Positions 1 through 8,344 of a DNA stretch of 64,000 nucleotides are shown here, in pieces. The first letter of the stretch is position 1. Every line of letters begins with the position of its first letter. Both the position numbers and the translations under genes were made by a program. The notes beneath the pieces are model-generated. The model searched no databases. It was not told the DNA's origin and saw nothing but the letters and a program-made list of their open reading frames with translations. The stretch is from DASVHS01 sp038244815 (GTDB lineage Bacteria; Acidobacteriota; Thermoanaerobaculia; Gp7-AA8): positions 124,001 to 188,000 of the forward strand of contig JBBRTB010000002.1 in NCBI GenBank assembly GCA_038244815.1, in the 5' to 3' direction.

Positions 1-642
1 CGCCACCATCCAGAAGTTGAAATTCGCTGATTCACGGATGCCCCACACCAGGATGATCGTGATCAGCGTGACGATGAGGACGGCCAGGACATTGAAGATG
101 ATCGGCACGCCGAAGATGTGCGGCGCGTTGGCCACGACCTCGGGCATCCTGCTCAGGGCCGTCCCGTAATCGACGGCCAGCCACGCCGGGAGCTTGATGC
201 CGAACCCCTCCAGCAGCGTGTTCATGTAGTTCGCCCAGGAGATGGCCACGGCCACGTTGCCGATGGCGTACTCGATCATCAGGTCCCAGCCGATGATCCA
301 GGCCACGAGCTCGCCGAGCGTCGCGTACGAGTAGGTGTAGGCCGAGCCGGCCACCGGCACCATCGAGGCGAACTCCGCGTAGCAGAGCGCGCTGAATCCG
401 CAGACCACCGCGGTCAGCACGAACGAGATCATCAGCGCGGGGCCGGCCCCGGGACGATGCGCGTCGCCCGCCGCGGCTGTGCCGATCGTGGCGAAGATGC
501 CGGCGCCGATGATCGCGCCGATGCCGAGGGCTACGAGGTTCCACGGCCCCAGAACCTTCTTGAGCTCGTGTCCCTCCTCGTGCGTTTCAGCGACGAGCTC
601 GTCGAGCGATTTCGTGCGGAAGAGTTGTCCCAGACCCGCCAT
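1..642 (-). CDS. APC-family amino acid permease, C-terminus cut by window edge
   Basis: Integral membrane amino acid transporter of the APC superfamily (cationic amino acid transporter/YfnA type), expected to couple uptake to a proton. Reading on the minus strand from the ATG at 642, the frame stays open to base 1, giving 214 codons without a stop. The N-terminus has the family look: a charged cytoplasmic leader (KSLDELVAETHEEGHELKK), then the first membrane segment with the substrate-site motif GIGAIIGAGIF, then helices around VLTAVVCGFSALCYAEFASM and a PVAGSAYTYSYATLGE stretch. About half of a normal protein of roughly 480 residues is present. The PH-domain gene ends 12 bases upstream on the same strand, so the two may be co-transcribed. 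Substrate cannot be told from sequence. Confidence 0.85.
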   Translation of the reverse strand, partial: MAGLGQLFRTKSLDELVAETHEEGHELKKVLGPWNLVALGIGAIIGAGIFATIGTAAAGDAHRPGAGPALMISFVLTAVVCGFSALCYAEFASMVPVAGSAYTYSYATLGELVAWIIGWDLMIEYAIGNVAVAISWANYMNTLLEGFGIKLPAWLAVDYGTALSRMPEVVANAPHIFGVPIIFNVLAVLIVTLITIILVWGIRESANFNFWMVA

Positions 643-654
643 CGTCCGAGAGCA

Positions 655-1074
655 TCATGCCACGATCGAGGGGTTGATCGTGCGTAACGTTTCGATAAAG
701 CGGCGTCGGTCGTCAGGCGAAACCATGATCCAGCGGCGGCCGTAATCGATCCGCAGGCGGTCGAGCGACAGCGCCGGCGACGACAGCGCGCTGCGCGTCG
801 GGGTGATCGCACGGATGTCGCGGACCGGCACCCGCCAGGTGATGAACGAACTGCGGATCACCAGCGTTTCTCCCTCGATCACGTAGTACGTCGAGCGCAG
901 AATGCATTCGAAGAAAAACACCTCCACTCCGATGAGGATGAAGGCGCCGGCGATCGGTCCGCGCAGATCGTGATGACTGAGATACCAGGCGTCGGCGACG
1001 ACCAGCAGCACCACGACCGGCACGATGCGCAGCAGCAGAACAAGCCAGGCGTCCCGCTTCGATTCGAAGCGCAT
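655..1074 (-). CDS. Small membrane protein with bacterial PH-like domain
   Basis: A 139-residue protein with two hydrophobic segments (about residues 10-27 and 39-58) followed by a soluble domain from about residue 62. That part (YYVIEGETLVIRSS, VPVRDIRAITPTRS, LDRLRIDY, then a C-terminal ISP-type ending with DDRRRFIETL) fits the bacterial PH domain 4 group, in which a beta-sandwich follows two helices. Function of this group is largely unknown; membrane-associated signalling or stress roles have been suggested for relatives. It is upstream of and co-directional with the permease. I see no catalytic motif. The start is the first ATG of the frame; a shorter form would lose the first membrane segment. 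Confidence 0.6.
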   Translation of the reverse strand: MRFESKRDAWLVLLLRIVPVVVLLVVADAWYLSHHDLRGPIAGAFILIGVEVFFFECILRSTYYVIEGETLVIRSSFITWRVPVRDIRAITPTRSALSSPALSLDRLRIDYGRRWIMVSPDDRRRFIETLRTINPSIVA

Positions 1075-1121
1075 TGCGATGATTGTAGCGAAGGCGTAAA
1101 TTCAACGGTCCCGGAGGGGCT

Positions 1122-2585
1122 ATGAGCGTCATCGAACAGACTGCATCGACGAAGTACCCGGACGTACGCAACTACATCGGCGGCGAGTTCGTCGACGGAA
1201 ACGGCGCACAGTTTCTCGACGTCACGAATCCGGCGGACGGCAGCGTCATCTCCCGCGTGCCGCTCTCAGGACAGGCCGAAGTCGATCGCGCCGTGCAGGC
1301 TGCCCGAAAGGCCTTTCCGGCCTGGTCGGCGATGCCGATCAAGGAGCGTGTGCAGGTCTTCTTCCGCTACAAGATGCTGCTCGAAAAACACATCGACGAG
1401 CTCACCGCGCTCGTCACCGAGGAGAACGGCAAGATCGAGAACGAAGCGCGAGCCGAGGTTCTCAAGTCGGCTGAGCTGACCGAATTCGCCTGCTCGCTGC
1501 CGCAGCTCACGGCCGGCGAGATTCTCGAAGTGAGCCGCGGCGTCGAATGCCGCGTGGAGCGCTATCCGGTCGGCGTCGTCGCGTCGATCGTCCCGTTCAA
1601 CTTCCCCAACATGGTTCCCAACTGGACCATCCCCAACGCCCTGGCCCTCGGGAACTGCATGATTCTGAAACCGAGCGAGGCGGTTCCGTTGAGCTCGATG
1701 CGCCTCGCCGAGATCCTGCGCGAAGCGGGACTGCCCGACGGCGTGTTCAACGTCGTCAACGGCGGACAGGCCACGGTCGAAGCGATCTGCGACCATCCGG
1801 GCATCGAGGCGATCACGTTCGTCGGATCGACGAGAGTGGCCAAGATCGTCTACCGCCGCGGCACCGCATCGCTCAAGCGCGTCCTGGCCCTCGGCGGCGC
1901 GAAGAATCACCTCATCGTCATGCCGGACGCGGAACCGGAGATGACGTCGTCGAACGTCGTGGCGTCCATGTCGGGTTGCGCCGGGCAGCGGTGCATGGCG
2001 GCGTCGGTGATGATGGCTGTCGGGAAGAGCGATCACATCATCGAGCGGATGGTGTCGGCCACGCGCGGCATCACCATCGGACCGGTGATCTCGCGCCAGG
2101 CCAGGCAGCGCATCGAGCGCTACATCACCGAGGCCGAGGAGCAGGGCGCGAAGGTGCTCGTCGACGGGCGCAATCATCCGCGCAAGGACGGCTTCTGGGT
2201 GGGGCCGACGCTCATCGATCACGTGCGTCCGGAGATGCGGATCGCTCAGGAGGAAGTGTTCGGGCCGGTCATGGTCATCATCCGCGCCAGGGACGTGGAC
2301 GAAGCGCTCGCGGTTCAGCGGAATTCGAAGTACGGCAACGCCGCCTCGGTCTTCACGGAGAGCGGCGGCGTGGCCCGTTACGTGATGGAGACCGCCAGCG
2401 CCGGCATGGTGGGCGTGAACGTCGGCGTGCCCGTGCCGCGCGAGCCGTTCGGCTTCGGCGGCTGGAACGAGTCGCGTTTCGGTGTCGGCGACATCACCGG
2501 CAAGTCCTCGATCGAGTTCTGGACGAAGTCGAAGAAGATGACCACGAAGTGGAACAAGGAAGCCGCCACCAACTGGATGAGCTAG
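1122..2585 (+). CDS. mmsA: CoA-acylating methylmalonate-semialdehyde dehydrogenase
   Basis: Oxidises malonate or methylmalonate semialdehyde with NAD and CoA to acetyl- or propionyl-CoA plus CO2, the last step of beta-alanine, thymine and valine breakdown. The 487 residues match the family length. The PFNFPNMVPNWTIPNAL segment and the GGAKNHLIVMPDA segment (in place of the usual ELGGK of aldehyde dehydrogenases) mark the CoA-dependent MMSDH branch; the catalytic cysteine is in GCAGQRCMAAS (Cys291). The gene has a clear ribosome site (GGAGGGG) before the ATG. It fits the pyrimidine genes further on, taking the semialdehyde made by the aminotransferase at 11048. Its stop codon is 5 bases from the transposase element that now separates it from the rest. 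Confidence 0.95.
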   Translation: MSVIEQTASTKYPDVRNYIGGEFVDGNGAQFLDVTNPADGSVISRVPLSGQAEVDRAVQAARKAFPAWSAMPIKERVQVFFRYKMLLEKHIDELTALVTEENGKIENEARAEVLKSAELTEFACSLPQLTAGEILEVSRGVECRVERYPVGVVASIVPFNFPNMVPNWTIPNALALGNCMILKPSEAVPLSSMRLAEILREAGLPDGVFNVVNGGQATVEAICDHPGIEAITFVGSTRVAKIVYRRGTASLKRVLALGGAKNHLIVMPDAEPEMTSSNVVASMSGCAGQRCMAASVMMAVGKSDHIIERMVSATRGITIGPVISRQARQRIERYITEAEEQGAKVLVDGRNHPRKDGFWVGPTLIDHVRPEMRIAQEEVFGPVMVIIRARDVDEALAVQRNSKYGNAASVFTESGGVARYVMETASAGMVGVNVGVPVPREPFGFGGWNESRFGVGDITGKSSIEFWTKSKKMTTKWNKEAATNWMS

Positions 2586-2590
2586 CGTTG

Positions 2591-2626
2591 GGGGTCAGGT
2601 CTGTAGTCGGCACTTTTTTCTACCCA
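2591..2626 (+). repeat. Left inverted repeat of the RAYT element
   Basis: 36 bases starting GGGGTCAGGTCTGTAGTCGG. On the minus strand the transposase stop codon (TGA at 2597-2595) and its last codons (RKKCRLQT) lie inside this repeat, so the repeat is partly coding. Confidence 0.8.
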
Positions 2627-3575
2627 TCGTAGCGAGACAGCGGTCGGCACACTCGCGCAGGACTTCGTTCTGGCGCAACTCCCGATCGCAATCGGCGACG
2701 AGGCTCGTGACGCGTCTGTCGCTGCGCAGCCGCAGCGTCGCGGCGATTTCGCCATTCGTCAGCAATCCTTCATAGCAACCGATCCACGCCGCCAGGCTCC
2801 TGGGCGCACCTCCGCGACCGTAGCGAATCCGCTCCTCCGGGACGTCCAGGACTGTGGCGACCGCCGCAACGATGGCAGCCATCGTGGGCCGCGCCGCATC
2901 CCTTTGGGCGAGCGGGTGCTCGGCCACGCGCGGCTTCACCTCGACGCGGTCCCGCATCCGTTTCACGAAGGCTTCGCTGCCGAGGTACATCTGCCCCACG
3001 AGGTCATTCCACGGACTGTCGGCACAGTCGATTCCGGCTTCGACGAATGCCGCATAGCGCGCGCGGGCCACACCTCGATCGTTCGCGAAATGAGCGAGCA
3101 CGTTGTCCGCCGCCAGCCACGGAGGCGTCGCGCACCGGCCGGCCGTCGCGCGGTAGCTGCTCCACTCGTAAGCGTCGGGCCATTCGACCATGTTCGCGCG
3201 CACCGGATTGAGAACGACGTACCGCACCACCTCGAGAAAGTACGTCTCCTTCTCGATGAGATGCGATTTGTAGCGGCCCTGGAAGAGGTGCCCGACGCGC
3301 TCATGCGAGCGGTTGAACCAGGGGGCATAGGTTCCATTCAGCCAGTGCATGCCCGTGGCCAGGGTTTCCTCAGTGAGCTGAAGCAGGAGGTGGTAATGGT
3401 TCGACATCAACACATAGGCAGTAAGGATCCATCGGAAGCGGCGCACGGCCTCGCCGAGCAGATCGAGGAATCGGAGGCGGTCACGATCGGTGTGGAAGGT
3501 CGGGCGCTTCTCGTTGCCGCGAACCGTGATGTGCCAGAGCGAACCGGGATACTCGAGTCTCAGTGGTCTCGACAT
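2595..3575 (-). CDS. REP-associated tyrosine transposase (RAYT, Y1 family)
   Basis: Single-strand transposase related to IS200/IS605 TnpA, thought to cut and join at REP hairpins with one tyrosine. Start chosen at the ATG at 3575 (MSRPLRLEYPGSLWHITVRG), where family members begin; the frame is open upstream through the terminal repeat and into the tricorn gene, but that part is not protein-like. The HUH-type metal motif appears as MSNHYHLLLQL; GHLFQGRYKS and the YFLEVVRYVVLNPVRA stretch with the candidate catalytic Tyr follow. From about residue 225 there is a C-terminal DNA-binding extension resembling the DnaA C-terminal domain (IVAAVATVLDVPEERIR, NGEIAATLRLRSDRRVT). 326 residues, intact. 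Confidence 0.88.
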   Translation of the reverse strand: MSRPLRLEYPGSLWHITVRGNEKRPTFHTDRDRLRFLDLLGEAVRRFRWILTAYVLMSNHYHLLLQLTEETLATGMHWLNGTYAPWFNRSHERVGHLFQGRYKSHLIEKETYFLEVVRYVVLNPVRANMVEWPDAYEWSSYRATAGRCATPPWLAADNVLAHFANDRGVARARYAAFVEAGIDCADSPWNDLVGQMYLGSEAFVKRMRDRVEVKPRVAEHPLAQRDAARPTMAAIVAAVATVLDVPEERIRYGRGGAPRSLAAWIGCYEGLLTNGEIAATLRLRSDRRVTSLVADCDRELRQNEVLRECADRCLATMGRKKCRLQT

Positions 3576-3614
3576 GGACGCCGAGGGTACCTCGGCGTCC
3601 ATGCCCATCCACAC

Positions 3615-3650
3615 TGCGTAGAAAAAACTGCCAACTACAGACCTGACCCC
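3615..3650 (-). repeat. Right inverted repeat of the RAYT element
   Basis: Reverse complement begins GGGGTCAGGTCTGTAGTTGG; 33 of 36 bases match the left end. The stop codon of the upstream tricorn gene (TAG, 3637-3635 on the minus strand) is inside it. Confidence 0.8.
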
Positions 3651-6600
3651 GGGCGCTTGTAGGGGGGGCGGCTGGGGCGGGCGGGGGGATGCTCGGCCAG
3701 TTGCTTCAGGGCTACTTCGATCGCTTTGTCGAGTTGCGGGTCGCGGCCGGCGATGACGTCGGCGGGGGTGTCGTCGACGTCGATGTCCGGCGGCACGCCT
3801 TCGTTCTCGACGACCCAGCCTTCCTTCGGATCCCAGATGGCCAGGTTCGGCGCTGTGATGAAGCCGCCGTCCATCAGCTCCGGAAATCCGAGGATGCCGA
3901 CCAGACCGCCCCAGGTGCGGCGGCCGACGATCGTGCCGACGTTGAACTTGCGGAACATCCACGGCAGGAGGTCGCCGCCCGAGCCCGCGTTCTCGTCGAT
4001 GATCATGACCTTCGGCCCCTGAATCGACGCCAGCGGCGTCTTGAGATCGGCGCCGTAGCGCATCGCCCAGTAACTGATGAAGGGCCGGCGCAGGATGTCG
4101 ATGTAGTAGTCGGCAACGGATCCGCCGCCGTTATAGCGCTCGTCGACAATGACCGCATCGCGGTCGGCCTGCGGGAAGAAGTAGCGCTTGAAATAGTCGT
4201 GGCCGAGGCCAGCCGTGTTCGGAACGTAGACGTACGCGACGCGACCGTTCGTCTTCTCGGTGACGTAGCGCAGGTTGTGCTCGACCCAGGCGCGGTTGCG
4301 CAGCGGGCTCTCATCGGGAATCGGCACGACTTTCACGTTGCGCGAGCCGCTGCCGTCGGCGTTCGGCCCGACCGTGATCTCGACGATGCGCCCGGCTGTC
4401 CGCTCGAACCGGGCGTAGAGGTTCTCCGGATATTTGAGATCCCTTCCGTCGACCGCGAGCAGGTACTCCCCTTCGACGACGTCGACGCCCGGCTCGGTCA
4501 GCGGCGACCGCAGGTCGGGATTCCAGTTCAGACCGCCGTAGACCCTGGCGAACCGGTAGCGCCCGTTCTCCACCTTGTAATCAGCGCCGAGGAGTCCGCC
4601 GGGAACGGACTCGATTTCGGCGAGTGTGTCGCCGCCGCCGAGACGGTGGTGACCGACGGAGAGCTCACTGGACATCCACTGCATGACGCGATTGAGGTCC
4701 TGCCGCACCGCCACGTCAGGCAGGAAGGCCGCGTACTTCTCACGGGCCGCTTTCCAGTCGACGCCGTGCATGTTCGGGTCGTAGAAGTAATCGCGGTTGA
4801 TGCGCCACGCTTCGTTGAAGATCTGGCGCCATTCGACGAGCGGGTCGATCTTCACCTCGATCTTGTCCACGGGAAGCCGGAATTTCGAAGTGTCGATCTT
4901 GTCGCCGAGGTCGGAGATCGACCAGTCGTCTTTCAGTTTGACGAGAACGCGCTTGCCGTCGCGCGAGACTTCGAAAGCGTCGGCCTTGTCGAGCAGCGTG
5001 TCCTCTTTCTTTTTGGCCAGGTCGTAGCGGACGATCGCGCCCGGATCGTTGCTGCCGGGTTCCTGCTTGAGATACAGAAGCTGACCGCTCTTTCCGATCT
5101 CGAGGTTCGAGTAGGAAGCCGCGGGAACCGGCAGCGCCTGAATACGCTGATTGAGACGGTCGAAATCGATGACCACGACGACCGCTTTCTTCGCGGCGGC
5201 GGCATCATCCTTTTTCTTGTCCGCTTCCGGCTTCGTGGCCTCGGCGTCCGCCTTCGCGGCCGCCTCCTCATCGCTCTCCTTGGCCAGCGGCGAGACGACG
5301 CCTTTCGGCAGCACGGCCAGATAGATCTCGCTGGTGGCGTGCATGTCTTCGTTGGATTGCGAGAACCAGTCTTCGACGGGACCGGCATCGGTCGAGGCGG
5401 TGAAGTAGAGATACTTTCCGTTTGGATCGAACAGCGGATGGCGCGCGTCCGCGATCTCGTCGGTGACCGGGAACGATTTCTTCTGATCCACCGAATAGAG
5501 GTAGATCGACTGCAGGTTGGTCATGCCGATGCGCGTATACGCGAGCCACTTCGAATCGGGCGACCAGTTGTGATCGAGGATCCTGAGCGGGCTGTAGAGC
5601 GGATTCGCAGAGACTCTCGTGCTCGTCCCGCTCGGCACATCGAGCAGATAAAGCGACTGCGAGTTGTCGACGTAGCTGATCTTGGTGCCGTCCGGCGACC
5701 ACTTCGGATCGTCGTAGAAGCCAGCGCCTTCGATGCGGATGCTGCGCACGGCACCTCGCGCATCCTGCGGAACGATGCGCAGTTCGTACTCGCCGGACTC
5801 GTCGCTGAAGTACGCGATCGACTTACCGTCCGGCGACCACACCGGGCTGCGGTCGTTTGCTCCGACCGACTGCGTGATGTCGCGGTCGTCGCCTTTCTCC
5901 ATCGGGATGGTGACCACCTCACCGCGGAACTCGAGCGCGGCTCTCGCGCCGCTCGGCGAGAGCGAGGCGCTGCGAAGGTACTTCGCGCCCTTCACGAAGC
6001 GCGGCCTCGTCTCCACGAGGTCCGCTGCCACGCCGATCTTCAGGCGCGTGTCTTTCATCGACGTCAGATCGAGCGTGTGGAGATAGCCGGCCTGCTCGAA
6101 GATGATCCCGTTGCTGCTGCCGCCTGCGTTCAGCACCGGGAAGTCCTTGAACGACGTCAGTGGCGCGACCTGCTTCGTGGCCGGGTCATACGAGAAGAGG
6201 TTGAACTCGCCGTTGCGGTCGGAACGGAAATAGACGCGGTTCCCGATCCACATCGGATCGGTGTCGTTACAGCGCGTCGGCGGCTGCGGGATCTGCTCGA
6301 CCGCATACGTGGTCATGTCGAACAGCATCAGCCGCGACGCCGAGCCTCCGCGATAGTGCTTCCACTCCTTGAACGGCTCGCCGACCGGGAGGTACACCAT
6401 TCGCCTGCCGTCGGGTGAGAACACCGCTTTCGCCGCGTGCGGAATGGGCAGCTTCGTCACCGGCCCTCCGCCCACCAGCACAGTGAACAATTGCAGGTAA
6501 CGACGGGTGTAGACCTCGCGTGGAGAGCTGAAGAGCACGGCGCTCCCATCGGGCGTGAATCCGAGGGCGGTGTCGGCGCTGGGGTGATAGGTGAGCCGTT

Positions 6601-6898
6601 TCGGCACGCCGCCGGTGCTGGGGACGACATAGACATCGGTGTTGCCGTCGTAGTTCCCGGTGAAGGCGATCGTCGATCCGTCGGGCGAGAACCGGGGGCC
6701 GGCCTCGACGCCCGGATGCGACGTCAGGCGGCGCACGTCCGTGCCGTCGAGGTTCGCGATCCAGAGGTCATTGGCGTACGCGAAAGCGATCTGGCTCGAG
6801 GACATGGCCGGGTCCGTCAGCAGGCGGGTGTCCTTGATGTTGACCGCGAAAAGCGGCGCCGCCAGAAGCAGAAGCAGGCCGAATGCAGCTCGTTTCAT
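3635..6898 (-). CDS. Tricorn protease homologue (S41 family), exported
   Basis: Large oligopeptide-processing serine protease, predicted in the periplasm. Start at the ATG at 6898 because it opens a signal peptide (MKRAAFGLLLLLAAPLFA). 1087 residues: a beta-propeller half with repeated PD40-type FSPDG/WSPDG blades (for example FSPDGSTIAFTG, FTPDGSAVLFSS, WSPDGKSIAYFSD, WSPDSKWLAYTR), a charged Lys/Glu/Ala linker near residue 575, a C1 domain with SSELSVGHHR (catalytic His region), a PDZ-like segment, and the C2 protease core with NAGSGGDLLPW (nucleophile Ser) and a distal acidic site. The last residues (PGSGL) and the stop are encoded by the end of the adjoining RAYT element, so the native C-terminus has been replaced or trimmed. 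Confidence 0.93.
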   Translation of the reverse strand: MKRAAFGLLLLLAAPLFAVNIKDTRLLTDPAMSSSQIAFAYANDLWIANLDGTDVRRLTSHPGVEAGPRFSPDGSTIAFTGNYDGNTDVYVVPSTGGVPKRLTYHPSADTALGFTPDGSAVLFSSPREVYTRRYLQLFTVLVGGGPVTKLPIPHAAKAVFSPDGRRMVYLPVGEPFKEWKHYRGGSASRLMLFDMTTYAVEQIPQPPTRCNDTDPMWIGNRVYFRSDRNGEFNLFSYDPATKQVAPLTSFKDFPVLNAGGSSNGIIFEQAGYLHTLDLTSMKDTRLKIGVAADLVETRPRFVKGAKYLRSASLSPSGARAALEFRGEVVTIPMEKGDDRDITQSVGANDRSPVWSPDGKSIAYFSDESGEYELRIVPQDARGAVRSIRIEGAGFYDDPKWSPDGTKISYVDNSQSLYLLDVPSGTSTRVSANPLYSPLRILDHNWSPDSKWLAYTRIGMTNLQSIYLYSVDQKKSFPVTDEIADARHPLFDPNGKYLYFTASTDAGPVEDWFSQSNEDMHATSEIYLAVLPKGVVSPLAKESDEEAAAKADAEATKPEADKKKDDAAAAKKAVVVVIDFDRLNQRIQALPVPAASYSNLEIGKSGQLLYLKQEPGSNDPGAIVRYDLAKKKEDTLLDKADAFEVSRDGKRVLVKLKDDWSISDLGDKIDTSKFRLPVDKIEVKIDPLVEWRQIFNEAWRINRDYFYDPNMHGVDWKAAREKYAAFLPDVAVRQDLNRVMQWMSSELSVGHHRLGGGDTLAEIESVPGGLLGADYKVENGRYRFARVYGGLNWNPDLRSPLTEPGVDVVEGEYLLAVDGRDLKYPENLYARFERTAGRIVEITVGPNADGSGSRNVKVVPIPDESPLRNRAWVEHNLRYVTEKTNGRVAYVYVPNTAGLGHDYFKRYFFPQADRDAVIVDERYNGGGSVADYYIDILRRPFISYWAMRYGADLKTPLASIQGPKVMIIDENAGSGGDLLPWMFRKFNVGTIVGRRTWGGLVGILGFPELMDGGFITAPNLAIWDPKEGWVVENEGVPPDIDVDDTPADVIAGRDPQLDKAIEVALKQLAEHPPARPSRPPYKRPGSGL

Positions 6899-6930
6899 CA
6901 GTTCTCCTGTCGTGAATGGATGTGGGACGC

Positions 6931-6952
6931 GCCCGGAGTATATAGTCCGGGC
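6931..6952. promoter_or_regulatory. Perfect inverted repeat in the tricorn/gdhA divergent region
   Basis: GCCCGGA (6931-6937), 8-base spacer GTATATAG, then TCCGGGC (6946-6952). It is the only symmetric element in the 76-base space between two divergent starts, and its AT-rich centre could overlap a -10 box of either gene. An operator role is inferred from position and symmetry alone. Confidence 0.4.
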
Positions 6953-6974
6953 CTCTCGGAGAAGGAGCTGCCCA

Positions 6975-8300
6975 ATGGATGTGCGTGCGCGCGAACAATC
7001 GGCTGACCAGTCCACCTCGGAGAACCTCAACCCCTACGACATCGCCCAACAACAGTTCGATACCGCGGCGCGTTATGTGGCCGATCTTCCCGACGGCCTG
7101 CGCACGTTTCTGCGCGGCTCGACGCGCCTGCTGAAGGTGGAGTTCCCGGTCGAGCGCGACGACGGCACCGTGCAGACGTTCTCCGGATATCGGGCCCTGC
7201 ACTCACGCGTCCGCGGTCCCGGCAAGGGCGGCATCCGCTATCACCCGGACGTGAACGGCGATGAGGTGCGCGCGCTGGCGTCGTGGATGACATGGAAGTG
7301 CGCGGTCGCCGACGTCCCGTTCGGCGGTGCCAAAGGCGGCATCATCTGCGACCCGAAGCAGCTGTCGAAGACGGAGCTGCGCAGAATCACACGCCGCTTC
7401 ATCGTGGAGCTCGGAGACGCCATCGGACCGCACACGGACATCCCCGCGCCGGACGTGAACACGAGCGCGGAGACGATGGCCTGGATCTACGACACCTACG
7501 ACATGATGCATCCCGGCAGGAACAACCTGCCTGTCGTCACCGGCAAGCCGATATGGATGGGCGGCTCGCTCGGCCGCAACGAAGCGACAGCGCGCGGATG
7601 TCTGTTCGTGACCGCCCGCGCCATCGCCCAGGGAGCCGTCCACGGACTCGATACGCTGGACGGGGCGCGCGTGGCCATTCAGGGATTCGGAAACGCGGGA
7701 TCGATCGCGGCGGTGCTGTTCCAGGAAGCGGGCGCAAGGATCATCGCCGTGAGCGACACGCAGGGCGCGGTCATGTCGCCTGATGGGCTGGACATCTCCG
7801 CCGCCCAGCTGCACAAGGCCAAGACCGGCTCGGTCGTCGGACTGGCGGGAACGACGAACATCTCGAACGACGACCTCCTGCACCTCGAATGCGATGTGCT
7901 CATCCCGGCAGCGTTCGAGAATCAGATACGGGCCGACAACGTCGGGGACGTCAAGGCACGACTCATCGCCGAGGCGGCGAACGGACCGACCACGCCGGCG
8001 GCGGATGCCGCTCTGTTCGAGCGGGGCATTCCCGTACTCCCCGACATCCTCACCAACTCGGGCGGCGTGACGGTCAGCTACTTCGAATGGGTGCAGAACA
8101 TCGAGAACGAGCACTGGGGCGAGCAGACCGTCAACGACCACCTGCGCGACAAGATGGAAACGGCGACCGACGCCGTGCTGCAGATGCAGCTCGAGATCAA
8201 GGACCGCAACTCGGCGGCGGTCGATCTGCGCACCGCGGCGTTCGCGCTGGCCATCAAGCGGGTGGCGACGGTGGCTCTGGCACGAGGGATCTGGCCGTAG
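6975..8300 (+). CDS. gdhA: Glu/Leu/Phe/Val dehydrogenase, probable glutamate dehydrogenase
   Basis: Reversible oxidative deamination of glutamate to 2-oxoglutarate and ammonia. Start at the ATG at 6975, preceded by GGAG; 441 residues, normal for hexameric small GDH. Visible motifs: GKGGIRYHPDV, the catalytic-lysine region VPFGGAKGGI, PAPDVNTSAETMAWI, GRNEATARG, the dinucleotide fold QGFGNAGSIAA and the C-terminal ANGPTTPAAD. The neighbouring pathway releases ammonia and transfers amino groups, so a role in glutamate/ammonia balance is plausible. Cofactor choice (NAD or NADP) is not decided here. Divergent from tricorn, convergent with the NCS1 permease. Confidence 0.92.
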   Translation: MDVRAREQSADQSTSENLNPYDIAQQQFDTAARYVADLPDGLRTFLRGSTRLLKVEFPVERDDGTVQTFSGYRALHSRVRGPGKGGIRYHPDVNGDEVRALASWMTWKCAVADVPFGGAKGGIICDPKQLSKTELRRITRRFIVELGDAIGPHTDIPAPDVNTSAETMAWIYDTYDMMHPGRNNLPVVTGKPIWMGGSLGRNEATARGCLFVTARAIAQGAVHGLDTLDGARVAIQGFGNAGSIAAVLFQEAGARIIAVSDTQGAVMSPDGLDISAAQLHKAKTGSVVGLAGTTNISNDDLLHLECDVLIPAAFENQIRADNVGDVKARLIAEAANGPTTPAADAALFERGIPVLPDILTNSGGVTVSYFEWVQNIENEHWGEQTVNDHLRDKMETATDAVLQMQLEIKDRNSAAVDLRTAAFALAIKRVATVALARGIWP

Positions 8301-8317
8301 GCTCCTGACGTCTGCTT

Positions 8318-8344
8318 ATGCAGTGATCACGCGGGTGACTGCAT
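8318..8344. terminator. Possible bidirectional terminator hairpin
   Basis: ATGCAGT and ACTGCAT are 13 bases apart at the convergent ends of gdhA and the NCS1 gene, with further TCAC/GTGA pairing. No T-run follows on either side, so this is only a weak candidate. Confidence 0.3.

Larger units (their letters stand above)
2591..3650. mobile_element. RAYT element bounded by 36-bp inverted repeats
   Basis: A 1060-bp unit made of a REP-associated tyrosine transposase gene between two 36-bp inverted repeats (2591-2626 and 3615-3650) that match at 33 of 36 positions. The ends begin GGGGTCAGGTCTGTAGT and contain a T6 run. It lies between mmsA and the tricorn gene, both of whose 3' ends it abuts. Inverted ends and the single Y1-type transposase are direct observations; mobility as one unit is inferred. 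Confidence 0.8.

Noticed and set aside
3576..3962. N-terminal 129-residue extension of the transposase
   Set aside because: It reads antisense-frame tricorn sequence and the terminal repeat; family members begin at the internal Met at 3575.
3689..6418. A 909-codon open frame on the plus strand opposite the tricorn gene
   Set aside because: It has no recognisable domain and is rich in Arg, Val, Asp and Ala, as expected from the antisense of a high-GC gene whose sense strand has clear propeller and protease motifs.
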